From contig CALEDU010000145.1 of assembly GCA_937949455.1 (NCBI GenBank), positions 1-9,712 on the forward strand: 9,712 bases of DNA, written 5' to 3'. This document shows positions 1 to 5,590 of this stretch, in pieces (the first letter of the stretch is position 1; each line of letters opens with the position of its first letter). The notes below the pieces were generated by a model. It saw nothing but the letters and a program-made list of their open reading frames with translations. It was not told where the DNA came from and did no database searches. The position numbers and the translations under genes are program-made. Origin of the DNA: an uncultured Tepidimonas sp. Its GTDB lineage: Bacteria; Pseudomonadota; Gammaproteobacteria; Burkholderiales; Burkholderiaceae_C.

Positions 1-732
1 CTCGTCGTTGCTGATGCGCTTGATACCCCAGCGCATGCTCTGCTCGCTGTGCACACTGGCGCTGTCGGGGGGGCCAAACATCGCCAGGCACTTCCACCAC
101 CAGCGGTCGACGGCGTCCTGCACCATGCGGCGCTGGGCCTCGGTGCCGCGCATCATGGTCAGCAGCAGCTCGTAGCCCTGGCGCTGGTGGAAGCTTTCCT
201 CCTTGCAGATGCGGATCATCGCGCGCGCATACGGCCCATAGCTGCAGCGGCACAGCGGGATCTGGTTCATGATCGCCGCACCATCGACCAACCAGCCGAT
301 GACGCCGACGTCGGCCCAGTTCAGGGTCGGGTAATTGAAGATCGAGCTGTACTTGGCCCGCCCTGACAGCAGCTGCTCGATCAGCTCGGCGCGGCTGACG
401 CCCAACGTCTCGGCCGCCGAGTACAGATACAGGCCGTGGCCGCCCTCGTCCTGGACCTTGGCCAGCAAGATGGCCTTGCGCTTGAGGCTGGGCGCGCGGG
501 TGATCCAGTTGCCCTCCGGCAGCATGCCCACCACCTCGCTGTGCGCATGCTGGCTGATCTGCCGGATCAGCGTGCGGCGATACGCCTCGGGTATCCAATC
601 TTGCGGTTCGATGCGGCCATCGGCATCGATGCGCGCCTGAAAGGCATCCAGTTTGTCGGCTGACTCGTCCGGCTGGATCGGCTGGACCTTGGCCGCAGCC
701 GGGTCGGGAATGCTCAATGCTTGGGTATACAT
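1..732 (-). CDS. paaA: PaaA, phenylacetyl-CoA 1,2-epoxidase catalytic subunit (C-terminus cut by window edge)
   Basis: Catalytic subunit of the ring 1,2-phenylacetyl-CoA epoxidase (PaaABCE), the cytoplasmic multicomponent oxygenase that epoxidises the CoA-activated aromatic ring. I translated the minus strand from the ATG at 732: 244 residues, in frame to the window edge with no stop, so roughly the last quarter of a family member of about 330 aa is missing. The protein shows the ferritin-like di-metal pattern: E66 in [12 protein letters not shown], the ExxH pair E96/H99 in [10 protein letters not shown], and E179/H182 in [12 protein letters not shown]. These motifs are seen; their role as metal ligands is known for the family. 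GGAG lies 7 bases before the ATG. The start is 30 bp downstream of the paaK stop, so the two are probably one operon, with paaBCDE expected beyond the left edge. Assignment is firm; the C-terminus cannot be judged. Confidence 0.96.
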   Translation of the reverse strand, partial: MYTQALSIPDPAAAKVQPIQPDESADKLDAFQARIDADGRIEPQDWIPEAYRRTLIRQISQHAHSEVVGMLPEGNWITRAPSLKRKAILLAKVQDEGGHGLYLYSAAETLGVSRAELIEQLLSGRAKYSSIFNYPTLNWADVGVIGWLVDGAAIMNQIPLCRCSYGPYARAMIRICKEESFHQRQGYELLLTMMRGTEAQRRMVQDAVDRWWWKCLAMFGPPDSASVHSEQSMRWGIKRISNDE

Positions 733-762
733 GGTGGGTCTCCGGTGGCTCAAAGGGCGGGG

Positions 763-2088
763 TCAGACCGTGCGGGGGCGCTCGTCCTGCACCCGTTTGG
801 CCTTGCCGGTCTGGGTGCGTGGCAGCGCATCGGCGTCCAGCACCGTGACGCGGGTGCTCACGCCAATGAAAGTTTTGATGCGGTGCTGCAGCTCGCGCGC
901 GATGGCGGCGCGCTCGGGCTCGGTCAGCCGGCCGCTCAGATGGCGCTGCAGCTCGCAGCGCACCTCCAGTTGGTCCAGGTGACCGTCACGGGTCAGCACC
1001 AGCAAATAGTTGCCCGACAACTGCGCATCGCGCAGGATCTGCTCCTCGATCTGCGTCGGAAACACGTTGACGCCCCGCAGGATCAGCATGTCGTCGGTGC
1101 GGCCGGTGATGCGGCCCATGCGGCGGAAGGCCCGCGACGTGGGCGGCAGCAGCCGTGTGCGATCGCGCGTGCGGTAGCGGATGATGGGCATCGCTTCCTT
1201 GGTCAGCGAGGTGAAGACGAGTTCGCCCTCCTCGCCATCGGGCAGAACTTCGCCCGTGTCGGGGTCGATGATTTCGGGGTAGAAGTGATCCTCCCAGATC
1301 ACCGGGCCGTCCTTGGTCTCGATGCACTCGTTGGCCACGCCCGGCCCCATCACCTCGGACAGGCCGTAGATGTCCACCGCATCCAACCCAAGCTTGCGCT
1401 CGATCTCGGCGCGCATGCCTTCGCCCCAGGGCTCGGCCCCGAAAATGCCCACTTTCAGCGAGATCTGCTCAGGGGTGATGCCTTGACGCTCGAACTCCTC
1501 GGCAATCACCAGGGAATAGGAGGGTGTGACCATGATGATGTCGGGCTTGAAATCCATGATGAGCTGCACCTGGCGCTCGGTTTGCCCGCCCGACATCGGG
1601 ATGACGGTGCAGCCCAGTCGCTCGGCGCCGTAGTGCGCCCCCAGCCCGCCGGTGAACAGGCCGTAGCCGTAGGCCACGTGCACGATGTCGCCGGCGCGGC
1701 CACCGGCGGCGCGGATGGAGCGCGCCACGAGGCTGGCCCAGGTGTCGATGTCGCGCTGGGTGTAGCCGACGACCGTCGGCTTGCCGGTGGTGCCAGACGA
1801 GGCATGCACACGCACCACGCGCTCGCGCGGCACGGCAAACATCCCGAACGGGTAGTTGTCGCGCAGGTCAGTCTTGGTGGTAAACGGAAACTTGGCCAGG
1901 TCCGCCAGGGTGTTGAGGTCGTCAGGGTGGACGCCGGCGGCGTCGAATTTGGCGCGGTAATGCGGCACATTCTCGTAGGCGTGGCGCACACTCCACTTCA
2001 GCCGCTCGAGTTGCAGCGCCGCGATTTCGTCACGGCTGGCCGTCTCGATCGGCTCCAGGTCGCCAGGGCGCGGGGCTTTGACGGGCAT
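763..2088 (-). CDS. paaK: PaaK, phenylacetate-CoA ligase
   Basis: AMP-forming ligase that converts phenylacetate, ATP and CoA to phenylacetyl-CoA, the first committed step of the aerobic phenylacetate pathway, in the cytoplasm. The 441-residue product matches the usual PaaK length. Visible motifs are the phosphate-binding loop HASSGTTGKPTVVGYT (about residues 95-110), the adenylate-forming signature YGLSEVMGPGV (241-251, with E245), RYRTRD (304-309), and the hinge and C-terminal lid region GRTDDMLILRGVNVFP (329-344). An in-frame ATG at 2145 would add 19 residues, but the ATG at 2088 has AGGAGA 8 bases upstream and begins where family members begin, so it is preferred. It lies 43 bp after paaI and 30 bp before paaA on the same strand. 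Nothing is missing or broken. Confidence 0.97.
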   Translation of the reverse strand: MPVKAPRPGDLEPIETASRDEIAALQLERLKWSVRHAYENVPHYRAKFDAAGVHPDDLNTLADLAKFPFTTKTDLRDNYPFGMFAVPRERVVRVHASSGTTGKPTVVGYTQRDIDTWASLVARSIRAAGGRAGDIVHVAYGYGLFTGGLGAHYGAERLGCTVIPMSGGQTERQVQLIMDFKPDIIMVTPSYSLVIAEEFERQGITPEQISLKVGIFGAEPWGEGMRAEIERKLGLDAVDIYGLSEVMGPGVANECIETKDGPVIWEDHFYPEIIDPDTGEVLPDGEEGELVFTSLTKEAMPIIRYRTRDRTRLLPPTSRAFRRMGRITGRTDDMLILRGVNVFPTQIEEQILRDAQLSGNYLLVLTRDGHLDQLEVRCELQRHLSGRLTEPERAAIARELQHRIKTFIGVSTRVTVLDADALPRTQTGKAKRVQDERPRTV

Positions 2089-2096
2089 CGTTGGGG

Positions 2097-2102
2097 TCTC
2101 CT
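2097..2102 (-). promoter_or_regulatory. Ribosome binding site deciding the paaK start
   Basis: AGGAGA on the minus strand, 8 bases before the ATG at 2088. It supports that start over the upstream in-frame ATG at 2145, which would overlap the end of paaI. Confidence 0.75.
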
Positions 2103-2131
2103 CTGTCCTTGTGCGATTGCGGCTGAACGTC

Positions 2132-2608
2132 TCAGGTGCGGCCATCGGCCTGCTGCAGGCCGGCGATCACCTCGCCCCCAATGCGGTAACTCTTGCCGCG
2201 GAACAGGGCCACGGTGCGTCCACCCTGCACGCGCACGGTGATGTCGTACACCCCCGTGCGCCCCGCCAGCGAGCGTTCGATGGCCTCGGCCTCCAGCACC
2301 TCGCCCTCGCGCGCGGGTGCCAGAAAGTCGATGTGGCACGCCGACGCGACGGTGTTGTGGTTGTAGCTGTTGCAGGCATAGGCGAAAGCGCTGTCGGCCA
2401 GCGTGAAGATCAGCCCGCCGTGGCAGATGGCGTGGCCATTGACCATGTCACGCCGCACGGGCATGGACAGCACGGCCCGCCCCGGGGCGATGGCATCCAG
2501 GCGCATACCCAGCGCCTGGGTGGCGTGGTCGCGGGACCACATGGCGGCCCCGACGGCTTCGGCCAAGTCCTGCGGATCGGCGGGGGGCGAGACGGCATCG
2601 GCACTCAT
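2132..2608 (-). CDS. paaI: PaaI, hydroxyphenylacetyl-CoA thioesterase (hotdog fold)
   Basis: Cytoplasmic acyl-CoA thioesterase of the phenylacetate pathway. In the family it hydrolyses ring-hydroxylated phenylacetyl-CoA and other stalled CoA intermediates, returning CoA. The 158-residue product is a single hotdog domain. It carries the signature NGHAICHGGLIFTLADSAFA (57-76), with the HGG turn and D72 aligning with the catalytic aspartate after HGG, followed by AFAYACNSYN (75-84), GVYDI (119-123) and the C-terminal ALFRGKSYRIGG (134-145), which is typical of PaaI rather than generic thioesterases. The ATG at 2608 has no clear Shine-Dalgarno sequence, because the bases before it are T-rich. Translation may be weak or leaderless, or the true start may be further in; the next methionine is residue 23. 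It is the first gene of the inferred paaI-paaK-paaA operon and follows paaX. Confidence 0.95.
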   Translation of the reverse strand: MSADAVSPPADPQDLAEAVGAAMWSRDHATQALGMRLDAIAPGRAVLSMPVRRDMVNGHAICHGGLIFTLADSAFAYACNSYNHNTVASACHIDFLAPAREGEVLEAEAIERSLAGRTGVYDITVRVQGGRTVALFRGKSYRIGGEVIAGLQQADGRT

Positions 2609-2610
2609 CG

Positions 2611-2650
2611 TGATACAAAAAAAGCGGTTTGATCTTGCAATTCAGTATCA
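2611..2650. promoter_or_regulatory. Candidate PaaX operator and promoter region of paaI-paaK-paaA
   Basis: An AT-rich island in a GC-rich region, directly upstream of paaI. TGATAC (2611-2616) and GTATCA (2645-2650) form a perfect 6+6 bp inverted repeat with a 28-bp spacer, and a TGATC-containing half-site-like element (2630-2634) lies between them. Known PaaX operators contain TGATTC-type half sites, so this resembles, but does not exactly match, such a site; the assignment is inference. A TTGCAA at 2635-2640 could serve as a -35 element, but the matching -10 is weak and would put the start of transcription at the paaI ATG. No firm promoter call is made. Confidence 0.4.
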
Positions 2651-2675
2651 ATGAAAGCCGGTGCGGCGCACATCG

Positions 2676-2692
2676 GGGTTTACCCGAAACCC
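2676..2692. repeat. Short inverted repeat after paaX
   Basis: GGGTTT (2676-2681) and AAACCC (2687-2692) flank ACCCG, giving a 6-bp stem with a 5-base loop, 31 bases beyond the paaX stop. There is no T-run after the stem on the minus strand, so this is at best a weak attenuator or terminator between paaX and paaI. Confidence 0.25.
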
Positions 2693-2723
2693 TGCGGCTC
2701 GGCCCAGCGGTGCGACCGCGCCC

Positions 2724-3743
2724 TCACCTCAGGCGCGGCGTCCCCAGGGAGCACTCGTCCTCCTGGGGCTCGAAGCGCTGCCACAGCCAGTTGGCCGCAG
2801 CGGGCACGCAGCCATCGGCCCATTGCAGCCGCTCGTCCAGGTGCTGCTCGGCCGGGGCCAGCAGCAGCCGGTACAGGCGCCGACAGACGTGGCGCGCGCG
2901 CTCGCCGGGCCAATCGCGCGGCAGCAGCTCCTCGGGCAACTGGGGGTCGCGCAGCAGCAGGCGTCGCCAGTCGTGAATGAGCAATGTGCGCCCCAGAAAG
3001 GCGGGCGCGGGCACGGGGGGGCCGTGCGCCTCCAGCTCCGCCACGAGCGGGGTATACCGCGCCACGAATGCCGCGTAATCGTTCGCCAGCGCCTCCAAAT
3101 TCCATGCCTGGCGCACCAGGTCGCGGTCGGGGGCGGTGCCGCGCACGGGCAGGCGCTCGGCACGCAGGGGCAGCAGGGCGACTCGGCATTCGCCCAGCCC
3201 ATCGGCCTGCAGCGCCTCGAAGGTCGCGCCCACGTCTGCGCTGGGGTGGACGAAGATGCCCCCGGGCAGCTCGCCATAGCCCTGCCAGAACAGCGACCGG
3301 CGCAGGCGCTCGCGCTCGCGCGGCGACAGCGCACCGGTGACGAGCAGCAGCCGCCAGTGCAGGTCCCAGCGCGGGGCACGCGCGGCATAAATCTGGCGCG
3401 ACGCCTCCTCGAAGCGGGCGCGCCCGGCGACGGTGAGCATATAGTCGGTGCGGCGGCCGCAGGCCTGGTTGACCAGCCAGCCGTCCTGCACCAGCCGGTA
3501 GACGGCCGTGCGCACCAGGCGCTCGTTGATGCCCAGCGGTTCCAGCAACTGGATAAGGCTGCCCAGCCACAGACGCGCACCGCGCGGCAGGACGGCGTCG
3601 CCAAAGACCGAGATGATGAGCGAGCCCGCGTGGACACGGTCCAAGCGGGCGAAGGACTCGATGCGCGCCTGCAATGCGCCGGAAGCGAGCGAGGCAGGCA
3701 AGGCGGGCGAGGCGGGCACCGCCGCGGAACGGGAGCGGGACAT
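2724..3743 (-). CDS. paaX: PaaX, phenylacetic acid degradation operon transcriptional repressor
   Basis: GntR-like winged-helix repressor of paa genes; in the family, phenylacetyl-CoA releases it from DNA. From the ATG at 3743 the product is 339 residues, somewhat longer than the usual roughly 300-320. The extra length is an N-terminal tail of about 22 residues rich in Ala, Pro and Ser. The DNA-binding domain covers about 57-105, with RTAVYRLVQDGWL (78-90) and the wing around GRRTDYMLT (97-104). The PaaX-specific C-terminal part is recognisable by HDWRRLLLRDPQLPEELLP (257-275) and RDWPG (276-280). The ORF is open upstream to 3848 but would then overlap flhC; MSRSRS at 3743 is the only sensible ATG, though without a strong Shine-Dalgarno. 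It starts 32 bp after flhC, so flhDC read-through is possible. It probably controls paaI-paaK-paaA, and perhaps itself. Confidence 0.93.
   Translation of the reverse strand: MSRSRSAAVPASPALPASLASGALQARIESFARLDRVHAGSLIISVFGDAVLPRGARLWLGSLIQLLEPLGINERLVRTAVYRLVQDGWLVNQACGRRTDYMLTVAGRARFEEASRQIYAARAPRWDLHWRLLLVTGALSPRERERLRRSLFWQGYGELPGGIFVHPSADVGATFEALQADGLGECRVALLPLRAERLPVRGTAPDRDLVRQAWNLEALANDYAAFVARYTPLVAELEAHGPPVPAPAFLGRTLLIHDWRRLLLRDPQLPEELLPRDWPGERARHVCRRLYRLLLAPAEQHLDERLQWADGCVPAAANWLWQRFEPQEDECSLGTPRLR
3692..3718. repeat. Three tandem 9-bp repeats in the paaX 5' end
   Basis: The units AGGCAGGCA (3692-3700), AGGCGGGCG (3701-3709) and AGGCGGGCA (3710-3718) are tandem and nearly identical, with a degenerate fourth copy at 3683-3691. 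Read on the minus strand they encode VPA-SPA-LPA (residues 9-17 of PaaX), a variable tripeptide tail before the winged helix. The 9-bp unit keeps the reading frame, so copy-number change would lengthen or shorten the tail without breaking the gene. Confidence 0.7.
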
Positions 3744-3775
3744 GCCCGCGATGGTAGCGTCGGTCCGCAGCAAGC

Positions 3776-4336
3776 TCAGGCGTCGACGCGCAAGGCCCCT
3801 TCGGCGCGCCCCTTGCCGGCACGCGCCGGCGGCTTGCACAGCCCGCACACATAGTGGCGGGCGTTGACGTAGGGGTCGGCGACGAAGTGCCCGCCGCAGC
3901 CGGTGCAGCGGGTGCGAATCAGCATGCCCGCGTCCATGAACCGGCTCAGCCGCCAGGCACGGGTGAAGCTCAGCAGCGGCTCGATGCCGCAGACTTGCAT
4001 CTGTTCCTCGTACAGGCGGTAGGCCTTCATGATGGCGTCGATGTCCTCCAGCGCCACGGTCTTGAGCAAGGACTGGCGGATGTTTTCGAACAGCGAGGCG
4101 TGGATGTTGGGCTGCCAGGCCAAAAACCAGTCTGTGGAAAACGGCAATTGTCCCTTGCTCGGCGAGCGGCCGGTGACCTCTTTGTACAGCCGCAGCAGCT
4201 TCTCGTACGACAGGTGGGTCTCGCTCTCGAGGACCTGCAGGCGCGCGCCCAGTCCAATGAGGGCGACGGCGCGCTCGATGTCGCGGCTTTCGTGGACGAT
4301 GCTGCGGGCGGGCGACTTGCGGGCGGCGGTGGTCAT
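3776..4336 (-). CDS. flhC: FlhC, flagellar master transcriptional activator subunit
   Basis: Zinc-binding subunit of the FlhD4C2 complex, which activates class II flagellar promoters in the cytoplasm. The product is 186 residues from the ATG at 4336, close to the usual 185-195. The four zinc-ligand cysteines of the family are all present: C144 and C147 in CTGC, and C164 and C167 in CGLC. Other conserved stretches are LPFSTDWFLAWQPNIHASLF (64-83) and YRLYEEQ (106-112). A TTG at 4357 would add 7 residues, but GGAG lies 7 bases before the ATG at 4336, so the ATG is chosen. It lies 54 bp after flhD and is surely co-transcribed with it. The gene is intact; the C-terminal tail past the last cysteine is basic and short. 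Confidence 0.96.
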   Translation of the reverse strand: MTTAARKSPARSIVHESRDIERAVALIGLGARLQVLESETHLSYEKLLRLYKEVTGRSPSKGQLPFSTDWFLAWQPNIHASLFENIRQSLLKTVALEDIDAIMKAYRLYEEQMQVCGIEPLLSFTRAWRLSRFMDAGMLIRTRCTGCGGHFVADPYVNARHYVCGLCKPPARAGKGRAEGALRVDA

Positions 4337-4343
4337 GGCGGGG

Positions 4344-4347
4344 CTCC
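4344..4347 (-). promoter_or_regulatory. Ribosome binding site deciding the flhC start
   Basis: GGAG on the minus strand, 7 bases before the ATG at 4336. It favours this start over the in-frame TTG at 4357. Confidence 0.65.
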
Positions 4348-4390
4348 GGTCAGGCAAAGAGGTCGAGGGCGTGAGCGAGCGGCGGTCAGG

Positions 4391-4744
4391 TCAGACGTTG
4401 GCGAGGCGGCCGGCCATCAGGATGCTGGCGTGCAGGCGCTGTGCGGCCTCGCCCACCGAACGCTGGGGGGCGTGGCTGCTGGTCAGCAGCTTCCAGACCA
4501 TGTCGTCGTCGGCCTGGAAGCGGCACAGCAGCGTGTTGTGGCTGGCCAGCTTGACGATCTGTGCCGGCGACAAGGCAGCGATCAGGTCGGCCGACTCTTC
4601 ACTCAAGCCCAGGCGGAAGGTGGCCTCGGCTTTGTCGGCGCGGATCAGGCGCTGCGCGAGCATCAGATAAGTCAAATTCGCCTCGCGGATCTCGGCCAGC
4701 AGTTGCTCGCGGTCGGTCTCGTTCAGGGCAGCGGTGGCAGTCAT
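4391..4744 (-). CDS. flhD: FlhD, flagellar master transcriptional activator subunit
   Basis: Partner of FlhC in the FlhD4C2 activator at the top of the flagellar cascade. The product is 117 residues, the normal size. The helix-turn-helix region LSPAQIVKLASHNTLLCRF (58-76) is clear; it includes C74, which aligns with the cysteine that links FlhD monomers in enterobacteria, and is followed by the QADDD acidic turn. The reading frame is open back to 4933, but the ATG at 4744 has AAAGGAGA 6 bases upstream and matches the family N-terminus (ALNETDREQLLAEIREANLTYL). The longer version would translate intergenic repeat DNA. It is the first gene of flhDC; paaX follows flhC on the same strand. No clear sigma-70 or sigma-54 promoter was recognised upstream. 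Confidence 0.96.
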   Translation of the reverse strand: MTATAALNETDREQLLAEIREANLTYLMLAQRLIRADKAEATFRLGLSEESADLIAALSPAQIVKLASHNTLLCRFQADDDMVWKLLTSSHAPQRSVGEAAQRLHASILMAGRLANV

Positions 4745-4750
4745 AGCAGC

Positions 4751-4758
4751 TCTCCTTT
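4751..4758 (-). promoter_or_regulatory. Strong ribosome binding site deciding the flhD start
   Basis: AAAGGAGA on the minus strand, 6 bases before the ATG at 4744; the strongest Shine-Dalgarno in the window. It rules against the longer open frame that extends to 4933. Confidence 0.8.
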
Positions 4759-4890
4759 CATCGGTTGGCGCGCCCCGGGCCGAGGGGTTTAACACAGCCC
4801 GAAAAGCGTCGGTTCGTTGAAAAGGATTGTGAAAACCGGCCACCTTTGCTTGAATCGGAAACCGTCTGTTCGCGGTGTCGGCAAGTCGGC

Positions 4891-4931
4891 GCAGCGTGTC
4901 AGAAAATGTCTGACACGCTGCCGGCGCCGAC
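4891..4931. repeat. Nested perfect inverted repeat between the adenosyltransferase gene and flhD (terminator or operator)
   Basis: The inner arms GCAGCGTGTCAGA (4891-4903) and TCTGACACGCTGC (4909-4921) are perfect over 13 bp around a 5-base AAATG loop. Outer arms GTCGGC (4885-4890) and GCCGAC (4926-4931) extend the stem across a 4-base bulge. A competing outer pair, GGTGTCGGC (4874-4882) with GCCGACACC (4926-4934), also exists. The hairpin starts two bases beyond the stop of the adenosyltransferase gene, where a terminator is expected, but no T-run follows on either strand. It also lies about 150-190 bp before flhD, so a role as an operator for a dimeric regulator of flhDC is possible. Which of the two is open. 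Confidence 0.75.
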
Positions 4932-4933
4932 AC

Positions 4934-5500
4934 CTACAGCGACGCCGCGCGCTGCATGCGCTCGCTCTTCCAATACACGTCGTCGCCCCCATGCATGCGG
5001 TTGAGTACCCGCGCCAGCACGAACATCAGGTCGCTCAAGCGGTTGAGGTACTGCCGCGGCGCGTCGTGGATGGCCTCCTCCTGCCCCAAGGCGACCACGC
5101 TGCGCTCGGCGCGGCGGGCCACGGTGCGGCACACATGCGCTTGCGCGGCGGCGCGCGTCCCTGCGGGCAAAATGAACTCCTGCAAGCGCGGCAGCTGGGC
5201 GTTGTAGCGCTCCAGCGCCTCGTCCAGGGCCAGCACCGCCTCGGGCTTGAGCAGCTCGAAGCCCGGCACGCTCAGCTCGCCGCCCAGGTTGAAGAGCTGG
5301 TGCTGGATTTCCACCAACACCGCGCGCACGTCGGCGGGCATGTCCTCGCACAACAGCAATCCGATATGCGAGTTGAGCTCGTCCACATCCCCCATGGCGT
5401 GCACACGCAGGCTGTTTTTGCTGACACGCTGGTTGTTGCCCAACCCCGTGGTGCCCCCGTCGCCCGTGCGGGTGGCGATTTGCGTGAGTCGATTGCCCAT
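4934..5500 (-). CDS. PduO-type ATP:cob(I)alamin adenosyltransferase
   Basis: Transfers the adenosyl group of ATP to cob(I)alamin to make coenzyme B12 (adenosylcobalamin), in the cytoplasm. The 188-residue product is a single PduO-type (MMAB-like) domain, a helical bundle that acts as a trimer in known members. Visible signatures are the ATP-binding N-terminus TRTGDGGTTGLG (10-21), VDELNSHIG (39-47), FILPAGT (109-115), the cobalamin/ATP-site helix CRTVARRAERSVV (124-136) and YLNRLSDLMFVLAR (151-164). AAGGGA lies about 8 bases before the ATG at 5500. No cobalamin-biosynthesis or B12-dependent enzyme gene is adjacent, so it probably serves an enzyme elsewhere, such as methylmalonyl-CoA mutase (inference). 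It is divergent from the dehydrogenase gene. Automatic annotation often names this family cob(I)yrinic acid a,c-diamide adenosyltransferase; it is not the CobA/BtuR type. Confidence 0.95.
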   Translation of the reverse strand: MGNRLTQIATRTGDGGTTGLGNNQRVSKNSLRVHAMGDVDELNSHIGLLLCEDMPADVRAVLVEIQHQLFNLGGELSVPGFELLKPEAVLALDEALERYNAQLPRLQEFILPAGTRAAAQAHVCRTVARRAERSVVALGQEEAIHDAPRQYLNRLSDLMFVLARVLNRMHGGDDVYWKSERMQRAASL

Positions 5501-5530
5501 GACTTTCGTCCCTTCATGCCGGGTTCAAAC

Positions 5531-5550
5531 CGATAATGTGGGCATTATCG
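5531..5550. promoter_or_regulatory. Palindrome with divergent GATAAT -10-like boxes
   Basis: CGATAATG (5531-5538) and CATTATCG (5543-5550) form a perfect 8+8 bp inverted repeat around TGGG, in the 90-bp gap between divergent genes. Each arm contains GATAAT, a 5-of-6 match to the sigma-70 -10 box, one for each direction. Starts near 5544 (plus) and 5537 (minus) would give leaders of roughly 45 and 35 bases. No good -35 element was found at the right spacing on either side, which suggests an activator-dependent or regulated promoter. Either an operator or overlapping -10 boxes, or both; inference. Confidence 0.5.
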
Positions 5551-5590
5551 GAGACCCGACCGGTGCCGTCCGGCCGCCTTTGGAGCGCCC

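Noticed and set aside
721..2241. Long plus-strand open frame (about 506 codons) opposite paaK
   Set aside because: It is the antisense shadow of paaK and paaI in high-GC DNA; the translation is rich in Gln, His, Ala and Gly with no recognisable domain, while the minus strand gives clear PaaK and PaaI motifs.
2707..2719. GCGGT-GCG-ACCGC hairpin just after the paaX stop
   Set aside because: A 5-bp stem with no T-run is expected by chance in such GC-rich DNA; not reported as a terminator.
2661..3854. Plus-strand open frame of about 397 codons, and a minus-strand frame of about 390 codons, over paaX
   Set aside because: Both are high-GC shadows; only the frame ending at 2724 shows the PaaX winged helix and C-terminal motifs.
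4767..4783. GC-rich palindromic stretch containing GGCGCGCC upstream of flhD
   Set aside because: A short symmetric GC sequence is common at this base composition; no evidence of a site.
4745..4933. N-terminal extension of FlhD by 63 residues
   Set aside because: The frame is open, but the extension would translate intergenic repeat DNA, and the ATG at 4744 has the best ribosome binding site in the window and matches the family start.
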